Part shown: piece after piece, positions 1 to 4,885 of the stretch
Layout: every line of letters begins with the position of its first letter
Position numbering within the stretch: the first letter of the stretch is position 1
Assembly (NCBI GenBank): GCA_022360335.1
Contig: JAKSCZ010000300.1
Span: 1-6,122, forward strand
Direction of reading: 5' to 3'
DNA length: 6,122 bases
Source: Pseudomonadota bacterium
GTDB lineage: Bacteria; Pseudomonadota; Gammaproteobacteria; Steroidobacterales; Woeseiaceae
Translations under genes and position numbers: made by a program
The notes under the pieces: model-generated
What the model was told of the DNA's origin: nothing
Database searches by the model: none
The model's input: only the letters and a program-made list of their open reading frames with translations

Positions 1-33
1 CCCGCGCGTGACGAGGGTGATAGCATTGAGTGA
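1..33 (+). CDS. C-terminal end of an upstream gene (partial)
   Basis: Reading from base 1 in frame 1 gives PARDEGDSIE followed by a TGA stop at 31-33. The other two plus frames are closed in or just beyond this stretch. The stop overlaps the next start as TGATG, an arrangement typical of translationally coupled genes, which is the main reason to believe this is a real gene end. The tail is acidic and hydrophilic. Ten residues are too few to assign any family or function. Confidence 0.35.
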   Translation, partial: PARDEGDSIE

Positions 34-173
34 TGGGTAGCACGATTGCCGTCGCGTCGGTTCTTCTGGCGCTGATCGCCGCGGGATGCATCATCTACAT
101 CGCGTGGGAACTGACGTCGAAGGAGAATCTCCCGGACAGGCCCGAAGAGCCCGCCCGGGACGACAACGACTAG
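33..173 (+). CDS. 46-aa single-span membrane protein, function unknown
   Basis: A short frame encodes 46 residues. Residues 4-25 form one continuous hydrophobic stretch ending in Tyr22 and Trp25, as expected of a transmembrane helix with an aromatic belt. A hydrophilic charged tail (residues 26-46) follows, rich in Asp, Glu and Pro and ending in DDND. The start is chosen because ATG overlaps the TGA of the preceding frame (TGATG), pointing to coupled translation; an in-frame GTG at 30 is the only alternative before a stop. There is no good Shine-Dalgarno at normal spacing (GAGGG lies about 15 nt upstream). Cys19 follows Ala-Ala-Gly, but the N-terminus has no positive charge, so a lipoprotein is less likely than a membrane anchor. 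It resembles small accessory subunits of membrane complexes only in general shape, and I do not recognise the family. Its stop codon shares a CTAG with the convergent DUF3300 gene. Confidence 0.5.
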   Translation: MGSTIAVASVLLALIAAGCIIYIAWELTSKENLPDRPEEPARDDND

Positions 174-1597
174 CGCCGTACGGAGCGCCTGTCCTCGGGC
201 CGGCTTCGCGATTCGCTGCGCCGCGACTCGCGCCGCTGTGGCGCGGGTCGTGCTTCGCGGCGTTGCGGCGCGGGCCTGGATGTGCTGCGCCGGGGTGCGG
301 CCTGCTGCGGAGCCGCGCGTTGAGGCGACACGCGCTGCGGTCGAACCTGGCGCACGGCTTGCTGAGGTTTGAGCGCTTGCGGTCGCACCGCCGTTTCGCG
401 ACGCTCGGGACGAACCTGGCGGACGGTTTCACGCCGTTCGGGCCGGATATGCCGGACCGATTCGCGTTTCTTCGCGGCAGCAGGCGTTTCGCCGCGCGTG
501 GACCGTACCTCGCGCAGACGATCGCGGCGGGTGTCGGAGCGCTCGCGGAAAGCAATCGGTTCCTGGCGCGTCACGCGGCGCTGATGGCTGCGAGGTACCG
601 CGTCGGTACGATTCCGGGTCACGCGCCGGTAGTCGCGATTGATCGCCACGCGTTTGTCCCGCACGTAGTGCCGTCGGTCGATGCGCGGGTGCCAGCGGTC
701 TCCGTCGTAATACCGGTTCCTCGTAATGACCCGGTTGCGGACGTAGGTCGTGTTGTATACGGCGACGCTCGGGCGCCGGTACCACCAGCGATCCCAATAG
801 CTGCGGCCGTAATACGGGTGTCCGTAGTAGCTGTGGTGATAAACGTGCAGGCTGTCGCTGAGCCAGCCGATCGTGAAGGCCGTCGTTACGCCCCAGAAAA
901 ACCCGCGGTCGAAATGATGAGACGACGCATACGGGTAGTAATAGACCGGGTACGGGCGCGGGTAGTAATAGTACACGGGCCGCGGCTGGTAAACGACAAC
1001 CCGTTCCGGCTCGTAGTAGGGGACGTAGATGACGTCTTCGGACACCGGGGAGATCTCGATGGCGCCGTTCTCACGCGACACGGTCTGGTAGGGGTCGCTC
1101 TTGAGATTACCCGCCGCGTAGGCGCGATCGCGAAACCGCTCGATGGCCGAAACCACGTCCGTCTGCTGCGCGACGACCGCTTCGCCCAGGCGCCAGGTCC
1201 AGTCGATGTCTTCGTTGAGGTGCTCGAGAATCTCGGGGTAATTGAGCAGGGCGACGACCGAGTCGTCCCATTCCGGGTCCGGCTCGAGCGATGCATCGTT
1301 CTCGAGTTCCCCGAGGAAGCGCGCCGCGTCGACGATCTGCAGCGGGTAGGCCGCCGCAGGCAGGACAACGGCGAGCAGGTCGTCGGGATAGAGCGCGATC
1401 GGTCCGACGAGGTCCTCCAGTTCGGTCGCCGACAGCAGGGGAATGTCCTCGTTGCCGACGACCTCTTCAACCTGCGCCGGCGACGGTTTCCAGGTTCCGA
1501 TGACGTTGCCGTCGTCGTCGACGGGCGTCTGCGCCGGGGCGAGCAGCGGCACTGCCGTTGCGAGCGCGGCCAGCAGGGCGTTCAGTCGAGCATTCAT
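170..1597 (-). CDS. DUF3300 family exported protein with Tyr-rich middle and Arg-rich tail
   Basis: Predicted 475-aa exported protein. Residues 1-22 are a Sec signal peptide (Arg4, hydrophobic core, APA before Gln23). Residues about 55-250 match my recollection of DUF3300: a helical start with LVGPIALYPDDLLAVVLPA (63-81), then YPLQIVDAARF, DPEWDDSVVALLNYPEIL, and a beta-like segment around VIYVPYY (189-195). Next come a Tyr/Pro-rich run (203-223, with YYYY and YYY clusters), a hydrophobic patch at 233-246, and a Tyr/Trp/His-rich segment (251-273). The last 110 residues are low-complexity and very rich in Arg, with short tandem repeats. DUF3300 proteins are predicted envelope proteins of unknown biochemical role. 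The start at 1597 is preferred over an in-frame ATG at 1636 because GGAGG lies 5 nt upstream and the signal peptide begins there. No DUF2950 partner gene is visible. The family call is strong and the function unknown. The basic, aromatic tail could bind polyanions or the cell wall (inference). Confidence 0.93.
   Translation of the reverse strand: MNARLNALLAALATAVPLLAPAQTPVDDDGNVIGTWKPSPAQVEEVVGNEDIPLLSATELEDLVGPIALYPDDLLAVVLPAAAYPLQIVDAARFLGELENDASLEPDPEWDDSVVALLNYPEILEHLNEDIDWTWRLGEAVVAQQTDVVSAIERFRDRAYAAGNLKSDPYQTVSRENGAIEISPVSEDVIYVPYYEPERVVVYQPRPVYYYYPRPYPVYYYPYASSHHFDRGFFWGVTTAFTIGWLSDSLHVYHHSYYGHPYYGRSYWDRWWYRRPSVAVYNTTYVRNRVITRNRYYDGDRWHPRIDRRHYVRDKRVAINRDYRRVTRNRTDAVPRSHQRRVTRQEPIAFRERSDTRRDRLREVRSTRGETPAAAKKRESVRHIRPERRETVRQVRPERRETAVRPQALKPQQAVRQVRPQRVSPQRAAPQQAAPRRSTSRPAPQRREARPAPQRRESRRSESRSRPEDRRSVRR
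224..277 (-). repeat. Tandem repeat coding RPAPQRRE[A/S] in the DUF3300 tail
   Basis: Residues 441-449 and 450-458 of the DUF3300 protein read RPAPQRREA and RPAPQRRES, two 9-residue copies in direct tandem (27 bp each). They are followed by degenerate RRSESRSRPEDRR. This suggests slippage-driven growth of the Arg/Pro-rich tail. Confidence 0.75.
392..457 (-). repeat. Tandem repeat coding VR[H/Q][I/V]RPERRET in the DUF3300 tail
   Basis: Residues 381-391 and 392-402 are two adjacent 11-residue copies, VRHIRPERRET and VRQVRPERRET (33 bp each). Looser echoes follow as AVRPQALKPQQ and AVRQVRPQRV. The copies differ at two positions, so this is a diverging in-frame tandem duplication. Confidence 0.8.
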
Positions 1598-1602
1598 TCC
1601 TG

Positions 1603-1629
1603 CCTCCCGGTCCGCTTCGCGTGCGGACC
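1603..1629 (-). promoter_or_regulatory. Hairpin abutting the Shine-Dalgarno of the DUF3300 gene
   Basis: On the minus strand a perfect 7-bp stem (GGTCCGC at 1629-1623 pairing with GCGGACC at 1615-1609, 7-nt loop) ends one base before GGAGG at 1607-1603. That SD sits 5 nt before the ATG at 1597. The SD fixes the start of the gene. The adjacent GC-rich stem could affect ribosome access or protect the 5' end of the mRNA, which is inference. If translation began at 1636 instead, the stem would lie in coding sequence. Confidence 0.55.
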
Positions 1630-1679
1630 TCTTCATCCTGAAACCGATGCTAATAAAGGCAAGCTGAACAGGCCCTTAA

Positions 1680-1713
1680 CCGGAAAGCTCTCCGGCGCTT
1701 GCATCCGCAAGCG
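1680..1713. repeat. Two adjacent small palindromes in the divergent spacer
   Basis: CCGGA (1680-1684) pairs with TCCGG (1691-1695) across a 6-nt loop. Immediately after it, CGCTTGC (1696-1702) pairs with GCAAGCG (1707-1713) across the loop ATCC. Neither is followed by a T-run on either strand, so they do not look like intrinsic terminators. They lie between the divergent DUF3300 gene and the small gene at 1778. They could be operator sites or remnants of an extragenic palindrome. I see no promoter hexamers in this 180-bp spacer that I would trust for either gene. Confidence 0.45.
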
Positions 1714-1777
1714 GATCGAGGGAAGCTAGACCGGCAGGCGACCGGTAGCACCCGGCCGATAACGATAAGACGACGCC

Positions 1778-2002
1778 ATGAAATCTCGCGCTGAACTACT
1801 GGCGGAGCTTGAGGAGAATCGTAGAAAAAACAACGGGGTCGAACAAGATTCTGATGTGTTTTCTATTGTGGAGCCCGAATCCGCCGACGGCTACGATCCG
1901 TACGACAATCCCGGCCTCGGCAAGGAGATTCCCGACGGTGTCGATATAACGGCCCGCCGCCGGGCGATCATGCTTCGCGGCCGCCGCCGCGCCCGGCGGT
2001 GA
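1778..2002 (+). CDS. 74-aa charged small protein, function unknown
   Basis: Hypothetical soluble protein. Residues 1-18 form a probable charged helix (RAELLAELEENRRKNN). Residues 21-56 are acidic with aromatic turns, including DVFSIVEPE and GYDPYDNPGLGK. The last 15 residues are strongly basic (ARRRAIMLRGRRRARR). Bases about 1808-1880 are clearly richer in A and T than the surroundings. That argues against a chance GC-driven frame and suggests a constrained small gene or separate ancestry. No signal peptide, membrane span or cysteine is present. The start is the first ATG of the frame. No convincing Shine-Dalgarno precedes it, and a GATAAG 8 nt upstream would allow leaderless expression (speculative). 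The 3' end overlaps the convergent lipoprotein gene by 35 nt. I do not recognise the family. Confidence 0.6.
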   Translation: MKSRAELLAELEENRRKNNGVEQDSDVFSIVEPESADGYDPYDNPGLGKEIPDGVDITARRRAIMLRGRRRARR

Positions 2003-2606
2003 ACTTCCGGCCGTCGGCCGGCGCGAAGACGAGCGAGGTGAGTTCTGCGACGTCCCCGGCCGTCAGCGACCTTGTCCCGTCGTCCTCGAAGAGTTCCCTG
2101 AGCTGACCTGCGGTCAGGTAATCGGGGTGGTGTACTTCCACGATCGTCGCGTACTCGAGCAGAACGTCCTCGCGGACCAGCCCGAGCCGGTAGACATGCA
2201 GCGCCAGATCGCGCGGGGCGGACAGCCGCATGAGCCCGGCGACCTCGGTCGGCCTGTCCGGGAGGCGCACGGCGCCGATGTGCGCGGTGTTCTTGCGAAC
2301 TTCCCAGCCGTCTTCCCGGAACGTCTCGCCGATCGGGTTGCCGGCGAGGACTCTCGCATGGGCGTCGTCGTAACGCTCGTCGAGTTGCTCGACGAATTGT
2401 ACGACGGCGTACGTTCGGCAGATCGCCGTGCCGCCCTCGAGACTGAAGAGATTGGAACGCCGCAGGCCCGCTTCGCTTGCGAGTAAGTCGATGCCGTAGC
2501 TGCCGAAGCGTTTTTCGATCCGGTCGCTGTTCAGGGCCACCGATTCGGTCGCGCAGGCGCTGAGTACGGCTGCAAGCACGGCGGGCGGGAGATGGGACTG
2601 TCGCAT
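1968..2606 (-). CDS. Hypothetical lipoprotein, 212 aa
   Basis: Predicted lipoprotein. The N-terminus has Arg2, a hydrophobic stretch and the lipobox L-S-A-C with Cys18 as the likely lipidated residue; residue 19 is Ala, with no Asp at +2, so outer-membrane sorting is expected. The mature part (19-212) looks like one globular alpha/beta domain. It contains RIEKRFGSYGIDLL (29-42), a central RTYAVVQF strand (64-71), HARVLAGNPIGETFREDGW (83-101), HIGAVRLP (109-116), ALHVYRLGLVRED (135-147) and YATIVEVHHPDYL (152-164). The only other cysteine is Cys63. I know no domain with this pattern and assign no function. The start has a clear lipobox but only a weak ribosome site upstream. The last residues (GRGGGREA) are low-complexity and lie in the overlap with the convergent small gene. 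It diverges from the dehydrogenase gene across 70 bp, and the two may share control. Confidence 0.85.
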   Translation of the reverse strand: MRQSHLPPAVLAAVLSACATESVALNSDRIEKRFGSYGIDLLASEAGLRRSNLFSLEGGTAICRTYAVVQFVEQLDERYDDAHARVLAGNPIGETFREDGWEVRKNTAHIGAVRLPDRPTEVAGLMRLSAPRDLALHVYRLGLVREDVLLEYATIVEVHHPDYLTAGQLRELFEDDGTRSLTAGDVAELTSLVFAPADGRKFTAGRGGGREA

Positions 2607-2615
2607 GTGAGGTGC

Positions 2616-2645
2616 TTAGAACCGGAAACGGAAGCACCATATACT
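2616..2645 (+). promoter_or_regulatory. Candidate sigma-70 promoter of the alcohol dehydrogenase gene
   Basis: TTAGAA at 2616-2621 and TATACT at 2640-2645 are separated by 18 bp. The -10 matches TATAAT at five of six positions and the -35 matches TTGACA at three of six. Transcription would start near 2652, about 25 nt before the ATG at 2677, leaving room for the AAAGGAG ribosome site at 2662-2668. This is the most AT-rich part of the divergent spacer. Confidence 0.45.
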
Positions 2646-2676
2646 CTGATCGTGGGCCGGTAAAGGAGCGAGTCCG

Positions 2677-3696
2677 ATGCGCGCGATGGTATTGCTGGGA
2701 ATCGCCGGGTTCGACGAGAACGCGGCGCCGCTGGAACTCGTGGAGCGGCCCCGGCCGGTACCCGAGACCGGGGACGTACTGATCGAGGTCTCCGTGTGCG
2801 GCGTTTGTCACACCGAACTCGACGAAATCGAGGGGCGTACCCCGCCGCCGGCGTTTCCCGTGATCCCCGGACACGAAATCGTCGGTCGGGTTGCGGCCGC
2901 AGGGCCGGGCTGCACGCGGTTCCGGAAAGGGGACCGCGTGGGTGTCGGCTGGATTCATTCTTCGAGCGGCGCCGTCGACGAGAACCTGTCCGGATCGTTC
3001 CGCGCGACGGGGCGCGACGCCGACGGCGGCTACGCCGAGTACGTCGTGGTGCCCGAGGACTACGCCTATCCGATCCCCGACGTATTCAGCGACGAGGAGG
3101 CGGCGCCGCTGCTCTGTGCCGGCGGCGTCGGCTACCGGTCGCTGATGCTGGCCGGCATCGCCGACGGCCAGGTGCTCGGCCTGACCGGATTCGGGGGGTC
3201 CGGCCACCTCGTCCTGCAGCTTGCGAAACACCTGTATCCGCGCTGCCCGGTGTTCGTATTCGCGCGCAGTCCCGTGGAACGGGCGTTCGCACTGGAACTC
3301 GGCGCGGACTGGGCCGGGGATACGATGGCGCAGCCGCCGGCGGCGCCGCATGCGATCATCGATACGACGCCGGCGTGGCGGCCGGTCCTCGCGGCGCTCG
3401 AATGCCTGCGACCGGGCGGCCGGCTGATCATCAATGCCATCCGCAAGGAGGCGGGCGACCGTGCACTGATGGCCGGGATCCGGTACGAGGACCATCTGTG
3501 GATGGAGAAGGAGATCAAGTCGGTCGCGAATGTGACGCGGCGGGACCTGGAAGCGTTCCTGCCGATCGCCGCGGCGATTCCGCTGCGCGTCGAAGTCGAG
3601 GTCTACGCGCTCGAAGATGCGAACCGGGCGCTCGGCGAACTCCGCTCGGGAGAGCTGCGGGGCGCGAAGGTCCTGAGAGTTTCGCCGCCAGGCTGA
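2677..3696 (+). CDS. Zinc-type alcohol dehydrogenase (MDR superfamily) lacking the structural-zinc cysteines
   Basis: A 339-aa medium-chain dehydrogenase/reductase, expected to oxidise an alcohol or reduce an aldehyde with NAD(P) in the cytoplasm; the substrate is unknown. The GroES-like catalytic domain (about 1-155) has Cys44 in GVCHTEL, His66-Glu67 in PGHE and Cys147 in APLLCAGG. These match the usual catalytic zinc ligands. The Rossmann domain starts near 165, with the dinucleotide loop GFGGSG at 171-176. After the second strand the sequence is FARS, with no acidic residue at the usual NAD-selecting position, so NADP(H) is possible (inference). The structural-zinc lobe is missing. Relatives carry CGxCxxCxxGxENLC, but here residues 97-105 read SGAVDENLS: the outer cysteines have become Ser and about six residues holding the inner two are gone, while the flanking GWIHSS and FRATGRDADGGYAEY are kept. 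The frame is intact, so it need not be a pseudogene. AAAGGAG lies 8 nt before the ATG. Confidence 0.9.
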   Translation: MRAMVLLGIAGFDENAAPLELVERPRPVPETGDVLIEVSVCGVCHTELDEIEGRTPPPAFPVIPGHEIVGRVAAAGPGCTRFRKGDRVGVGWIHSSSGAVDENLSGSFRATGRDADGGYAEYVVVPEDYAYPIPDVFSDEEAAPLLCAGGVGYRSLMLAGIADGQVLGLTGFGGSGHLVLQLAKHLYPRCPVFVFARSPVERAFALELGADWAGDTMAQPPAAPHAIIDTTPAWRPVLAALECLRPGGRLIINAIRKEAGDRALMAGIRYEDHLWMEKEIKSVANVTRRDLEAFLPIAAAIPLRVEVEVYALEDANRALGELRSGELRGAKVLRVSPPG

Positions 3697-3722
3697 GACC
3701 GTTTCCGATCGTCCACAGGCGT

Positions 3723-3728
3723 TATACT
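3723..3728 (+). promoter_or_regulatory. Possible -10 box upstream of the REP cluster
   Basis: TATACT lies in an otherwise GC-rich intergenic region and matches five of six positions of the sigma-70 -10. No convincing -35 lies 16-18 bp upstream (around 3699-3706 reads CCGTTTCC). If it is real, the transcript would start near 3735 and pass through the REP cluster before the zinc-ribbon gene at 3833. Confidence 0.25.
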
Positions 3729-3740
3729 GCGGGCATCGAT

Positions 3741-3810
3741 GTAGGAGGGCCTTCAGGCCCGAACGGAGTCGGGGCTAAAGCCCCTCCCACGATGTTTGAA
3801 GCCCTCCTAC
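3741..3810. repeat. REP-type palindrome cluster: an inverted pair plus a partial third copy
   Basis: Copy 1 (3741-3762, plus orientation) has a GTAGGAG head, then the stem GGGCC (3747-3751), the loop TTCA and GGCCC (3756-3760), then GA. Copy 2 (3769-3790) is the same type on the minus strand: its reverse complement starts GTGGGAG and has GGGGC/GCCCC with loop TTTA, ending CGA. A 6-nt linker separates them, forming a head-to-head inverted REP pair like a REPIN. A third partial copy (3798-3810, minus orientation) reads GTAGGAGGGCTTC as reverse complement. Its first 10 bases pair perfectly with those of copy 1. REP sequences with GTAG/GTGG heads are known in gamma-proteobacteria and are mobilised by RAYT (TnpA-REP) proteins. 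No RAYT gene is in the window. Confidence 0.85.
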
Positions 3811-3819
3811 GGTTTTTTT
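3741..3819 (+). terminator. Probable intrinsic terminator built from the REP cluster
   Basis: The arms GTAGGAGGGC (3741-3750) and GCCCTCCTAC (3801-3810) can form a 10-bp outer stem enclosing the REP hairpins. Two bases later comes a run of seven T (3813-3819). A stable GC-rich stem followed by a T-tract is the layout of a rho-independent terminator and lies 45 nt after the dehydrogenase stop. The very large loop is atypical. The inner REP hairpin GGGGC/GCCCC is 28 nt from the T-run, too far to act with it alone. The T-run ends 1 nt before the ribosome site of the next gene. Confidence 0.5.
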
Positions 3820-3820
3820 G

Positions 3821-3826
3821 GGGGAG
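3821..3826 (+). promoter_or_regulatory. Ribosome binding site fixing a GTG start at 3833
   Basis: GGGGAG lies 6 nt before the GTG at 3833. An in-frame TTG at 3818 lies inside the T-run and has no ribosome site, so the GTG start is preferred. Confidence 0.7.
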
Positions 3827-3832
3827 ACGTGC

Positions 3833-4135
3833 GTGTCTCACAACCTGGCCTGTTATCGCTGCGGCGCGGCGCTCGCGGAACTGTCCCTGCCGTTGTCGCG
3901 TCACGACCGGTGCCCGGCATGCAGTGCCGATCTCCACGTCTGCAGGATGTGCGCGTTCTTCGATCGCCACGTGCCGCGACAATGTCGGGAAGATGGCGCC
4001 GAGGACGTGACCGAGAAGGAGCGGCCGAATTTCTGCGACTGGTTCAAGCCGTCGGACGCGGCGTTCGACCCGGCGCGCAAGGCCGAGGCCGACGCGGCGC
4101 AGGACGCCCTGGCCGCGCTGTTCGGCGATGATTGA
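3833..4135 (+). CDS. Eight-cysteine zinc-ribbon-like protein, conserved hypothetical
   Basis: A 100-aa soluble protein. Its eight cysteines fall at 7, 10, 27, 30, 37, 40, 51 and 68. C7-x2-C10 and C27-x2-C30 make a typical four-cysteine zinc ribbon (CYRCG and CPAC). C37-x2-C40, C51 and C68 could form a second metal site, in the segment with HVCRMCAFFD (35-44), QCREDGAEDVTEKERPNFCDWF (50-71) and no long gaps. The charged C-terminus (73-100) is probably helical and ends AALFGDD. The overall pattern resembles a short conserved hypothetical family I associate with proteobacteria. I know no experimental function, and the metal could be zinc or iron-sulfur. The GTG start follows from the ribosome site at 3821. 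The gene is separated by 69 bp from queC on the same strand. A weak GCGC/GCGC stem followed by GTTTT (4147-4163) in that gap might cause partial termination. Co-transcription with queC is plausible but unproved. Confidence 0.82.
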   Translation: MSHNLACYRCGAALAELSLPLSRHDRCPACSADLHVCRMCAFFDRHVPRQCREDGAEDVTEKERPNFCDWFKPSDAAFDPARKAEADAAQDALAALFGDD

Positions 4136-4204
4136 CCGTCGCCGGAGCGCGGTGGCGCGTTTTGCGTGGGATGCCTCGGCGAAGACGGCGGGGAAGCCCG
4201 GCTG

Positions 4205-4885
4205 ATGTCGTCGGAGCGGGAGAGGGCGCTGGTCGTCCTGTCGGGCGGCCAGGATTCCACGACCTGCCTCTACTGGGCGATCGATCGCTTCGGCAGGGAG
4301 TCCGTCGATACGCTGACCTTCGACTACGGCCAGAGGCACCGTATCGAACTGGACTGCGCAGCGAAAGTCGCCGAGATCGCGGGCGTATCCAACGCGCGCC
4401 TGCCGATCGACACGTTCGGCAGGCTGGGCGGCGACGCCCTGACCGATCCGGATGTGGGCGTGCTGCCGGGCGCCGACGCCGATACGGGCCTGCCGAACAC
4501 GTTCGTGCCGGGGCGCAACCTGATCTTCCTGACGTTCGCGGCGGCCTGGGCCTGGCAGCGCGGCATCTCGCACCTCGTCACGGGCGTCGCGCAGACAGAC
4601 TACAGCGGCTACCCCGATTGCCGCGAAGCAAGCATAGCCGCGCTGCAACGGGCGCTGCGGCTCGGCATGGAGAGCGGCGTCGAGATTCATACCCCGCTCA
4701 TGCACCTGTCGAAAAAAGAGACGGTCGAACTCGCGCGCGATCTCGGCGCGTTGCCCGCCATGGCCGAGACCCACACCTGTTACAACGGCGAGCGACCGCC
4801 CTGCGGTGTGTGCCCGGCCTGCGAGCTGCGCGCCAGGGGATTCGCCGAGGCCGGCATTGCCGACCCGCTCGATGCATCGTCATGA
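4205..4885 (+). CDS. queC: 7-cyano-7-deazaguanine synthase QueC
   Basis: A 226-aa cytoplasmic enzyme that converts 7-carboxy-7-deazaguanine to preQ0 using ammonia and ATP, in the queuosine tRNA pathway. The PP-loop ATP site SGGQDS is at 13-18. Other conserved segments are TFDYGQRH (38-45), VPGRNLIFL (101-109) and GVAQTDYSGYPDCR (127-140). The zinc-binding end has Cys192, Cys200, Cys203 and Cys206 in TCYNGERPPCGVCPAC, followed by LRARGF. Length and motif order are normal, and all four zinc cysteines are present. The start at 4205 is preferred over an in-frame ATG at 4166: a GGGGAA ribosome site lies 9 nt upstream, and it gives the usual short N-terminus before the PP-loop. The stop overlaps the queE start as ATGA, so the two are translated in a coupled fashion. 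A role in 7-deazaguanine DNA modification is possible in some bacteria, but no dpd-type genes are visible. Confidence 0.97.
   Translation: MSSERERALVVLSGGQDSTTCLYWAIDRFGRESVDTLTFDYGQRHRIELDCAAKVAEIAGVSNARLPIDTFGRLGGDALTDPDVGVLPGADADTGLPNTFVPGRNLIFLTFAAAWAWQRGISHLVTGVAQTDYSGYPDCREASIAALQRALRLGMESGVEIHTPLMHLSKKETVELARDLGALPAMAETHTCYNGERPPCGVCPACELRARGFAEAGIADPLDASS

Noticed and set aside
1598..1636. Extended N-terminus of the DUF3300 protein (13 extra residues)
   Set aside because: The added residues are charged and would disrupt the signal peptide. The strong GGAGG site belongs to the ATG at 1597.
86..1729. 547-codon open frame on the plus strand opposite the DUF3300 gene
   Set aside because: It lies antisense to a gene with a signal peptide, strong ribosome site and recognisable domain. 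Its translation is Arg/Val-rich without family motifs, and long antisense frames are expected in GC-rich DNA.
2638..2643. Minus-strand -10 box TATATG for the lipoprotein gene
   Set aside because: No acceptable -35 lies at 16-18 bp (CCTTTA at best), and it overlaps the better plus-strand TATACT.
1891..3495. 534-codon minus-strand frame over the dehydrogenase and lipoprotein genes
   Set aside because: It crosses two well-supported genes, has no recognisable motif, and is rich in Arg as a shadow frame would be.
4147..4163. Intrinsic terminator between the zinc-ribbon gene and queC
   Set aside because: The stem is only four base pairs (GCGC/GCGC) and is followed by four T after a G. At most it is a weak attenuator.
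4136..4204. A preQ1-type riboswitch before queC
   Set aside because: I could not find the short pseudoknot pattern with an A-rich tail. The gap is GC-rich and contains only a weak 4-bp stem.
3722..4774. 350-codon minus-strand frame over the zinc-ribbon gene and queC
   Set aside because: It is antisense to the clearly identified queC and to the REP cluster, and shows no domain or start signal.
4132..4881. Upstream extension of the queE frame through queC
   Set aside because: The frame is open by chance. QueE homology starts at the ATG at 4882, which forms the ATGA overlap with the queC stop.
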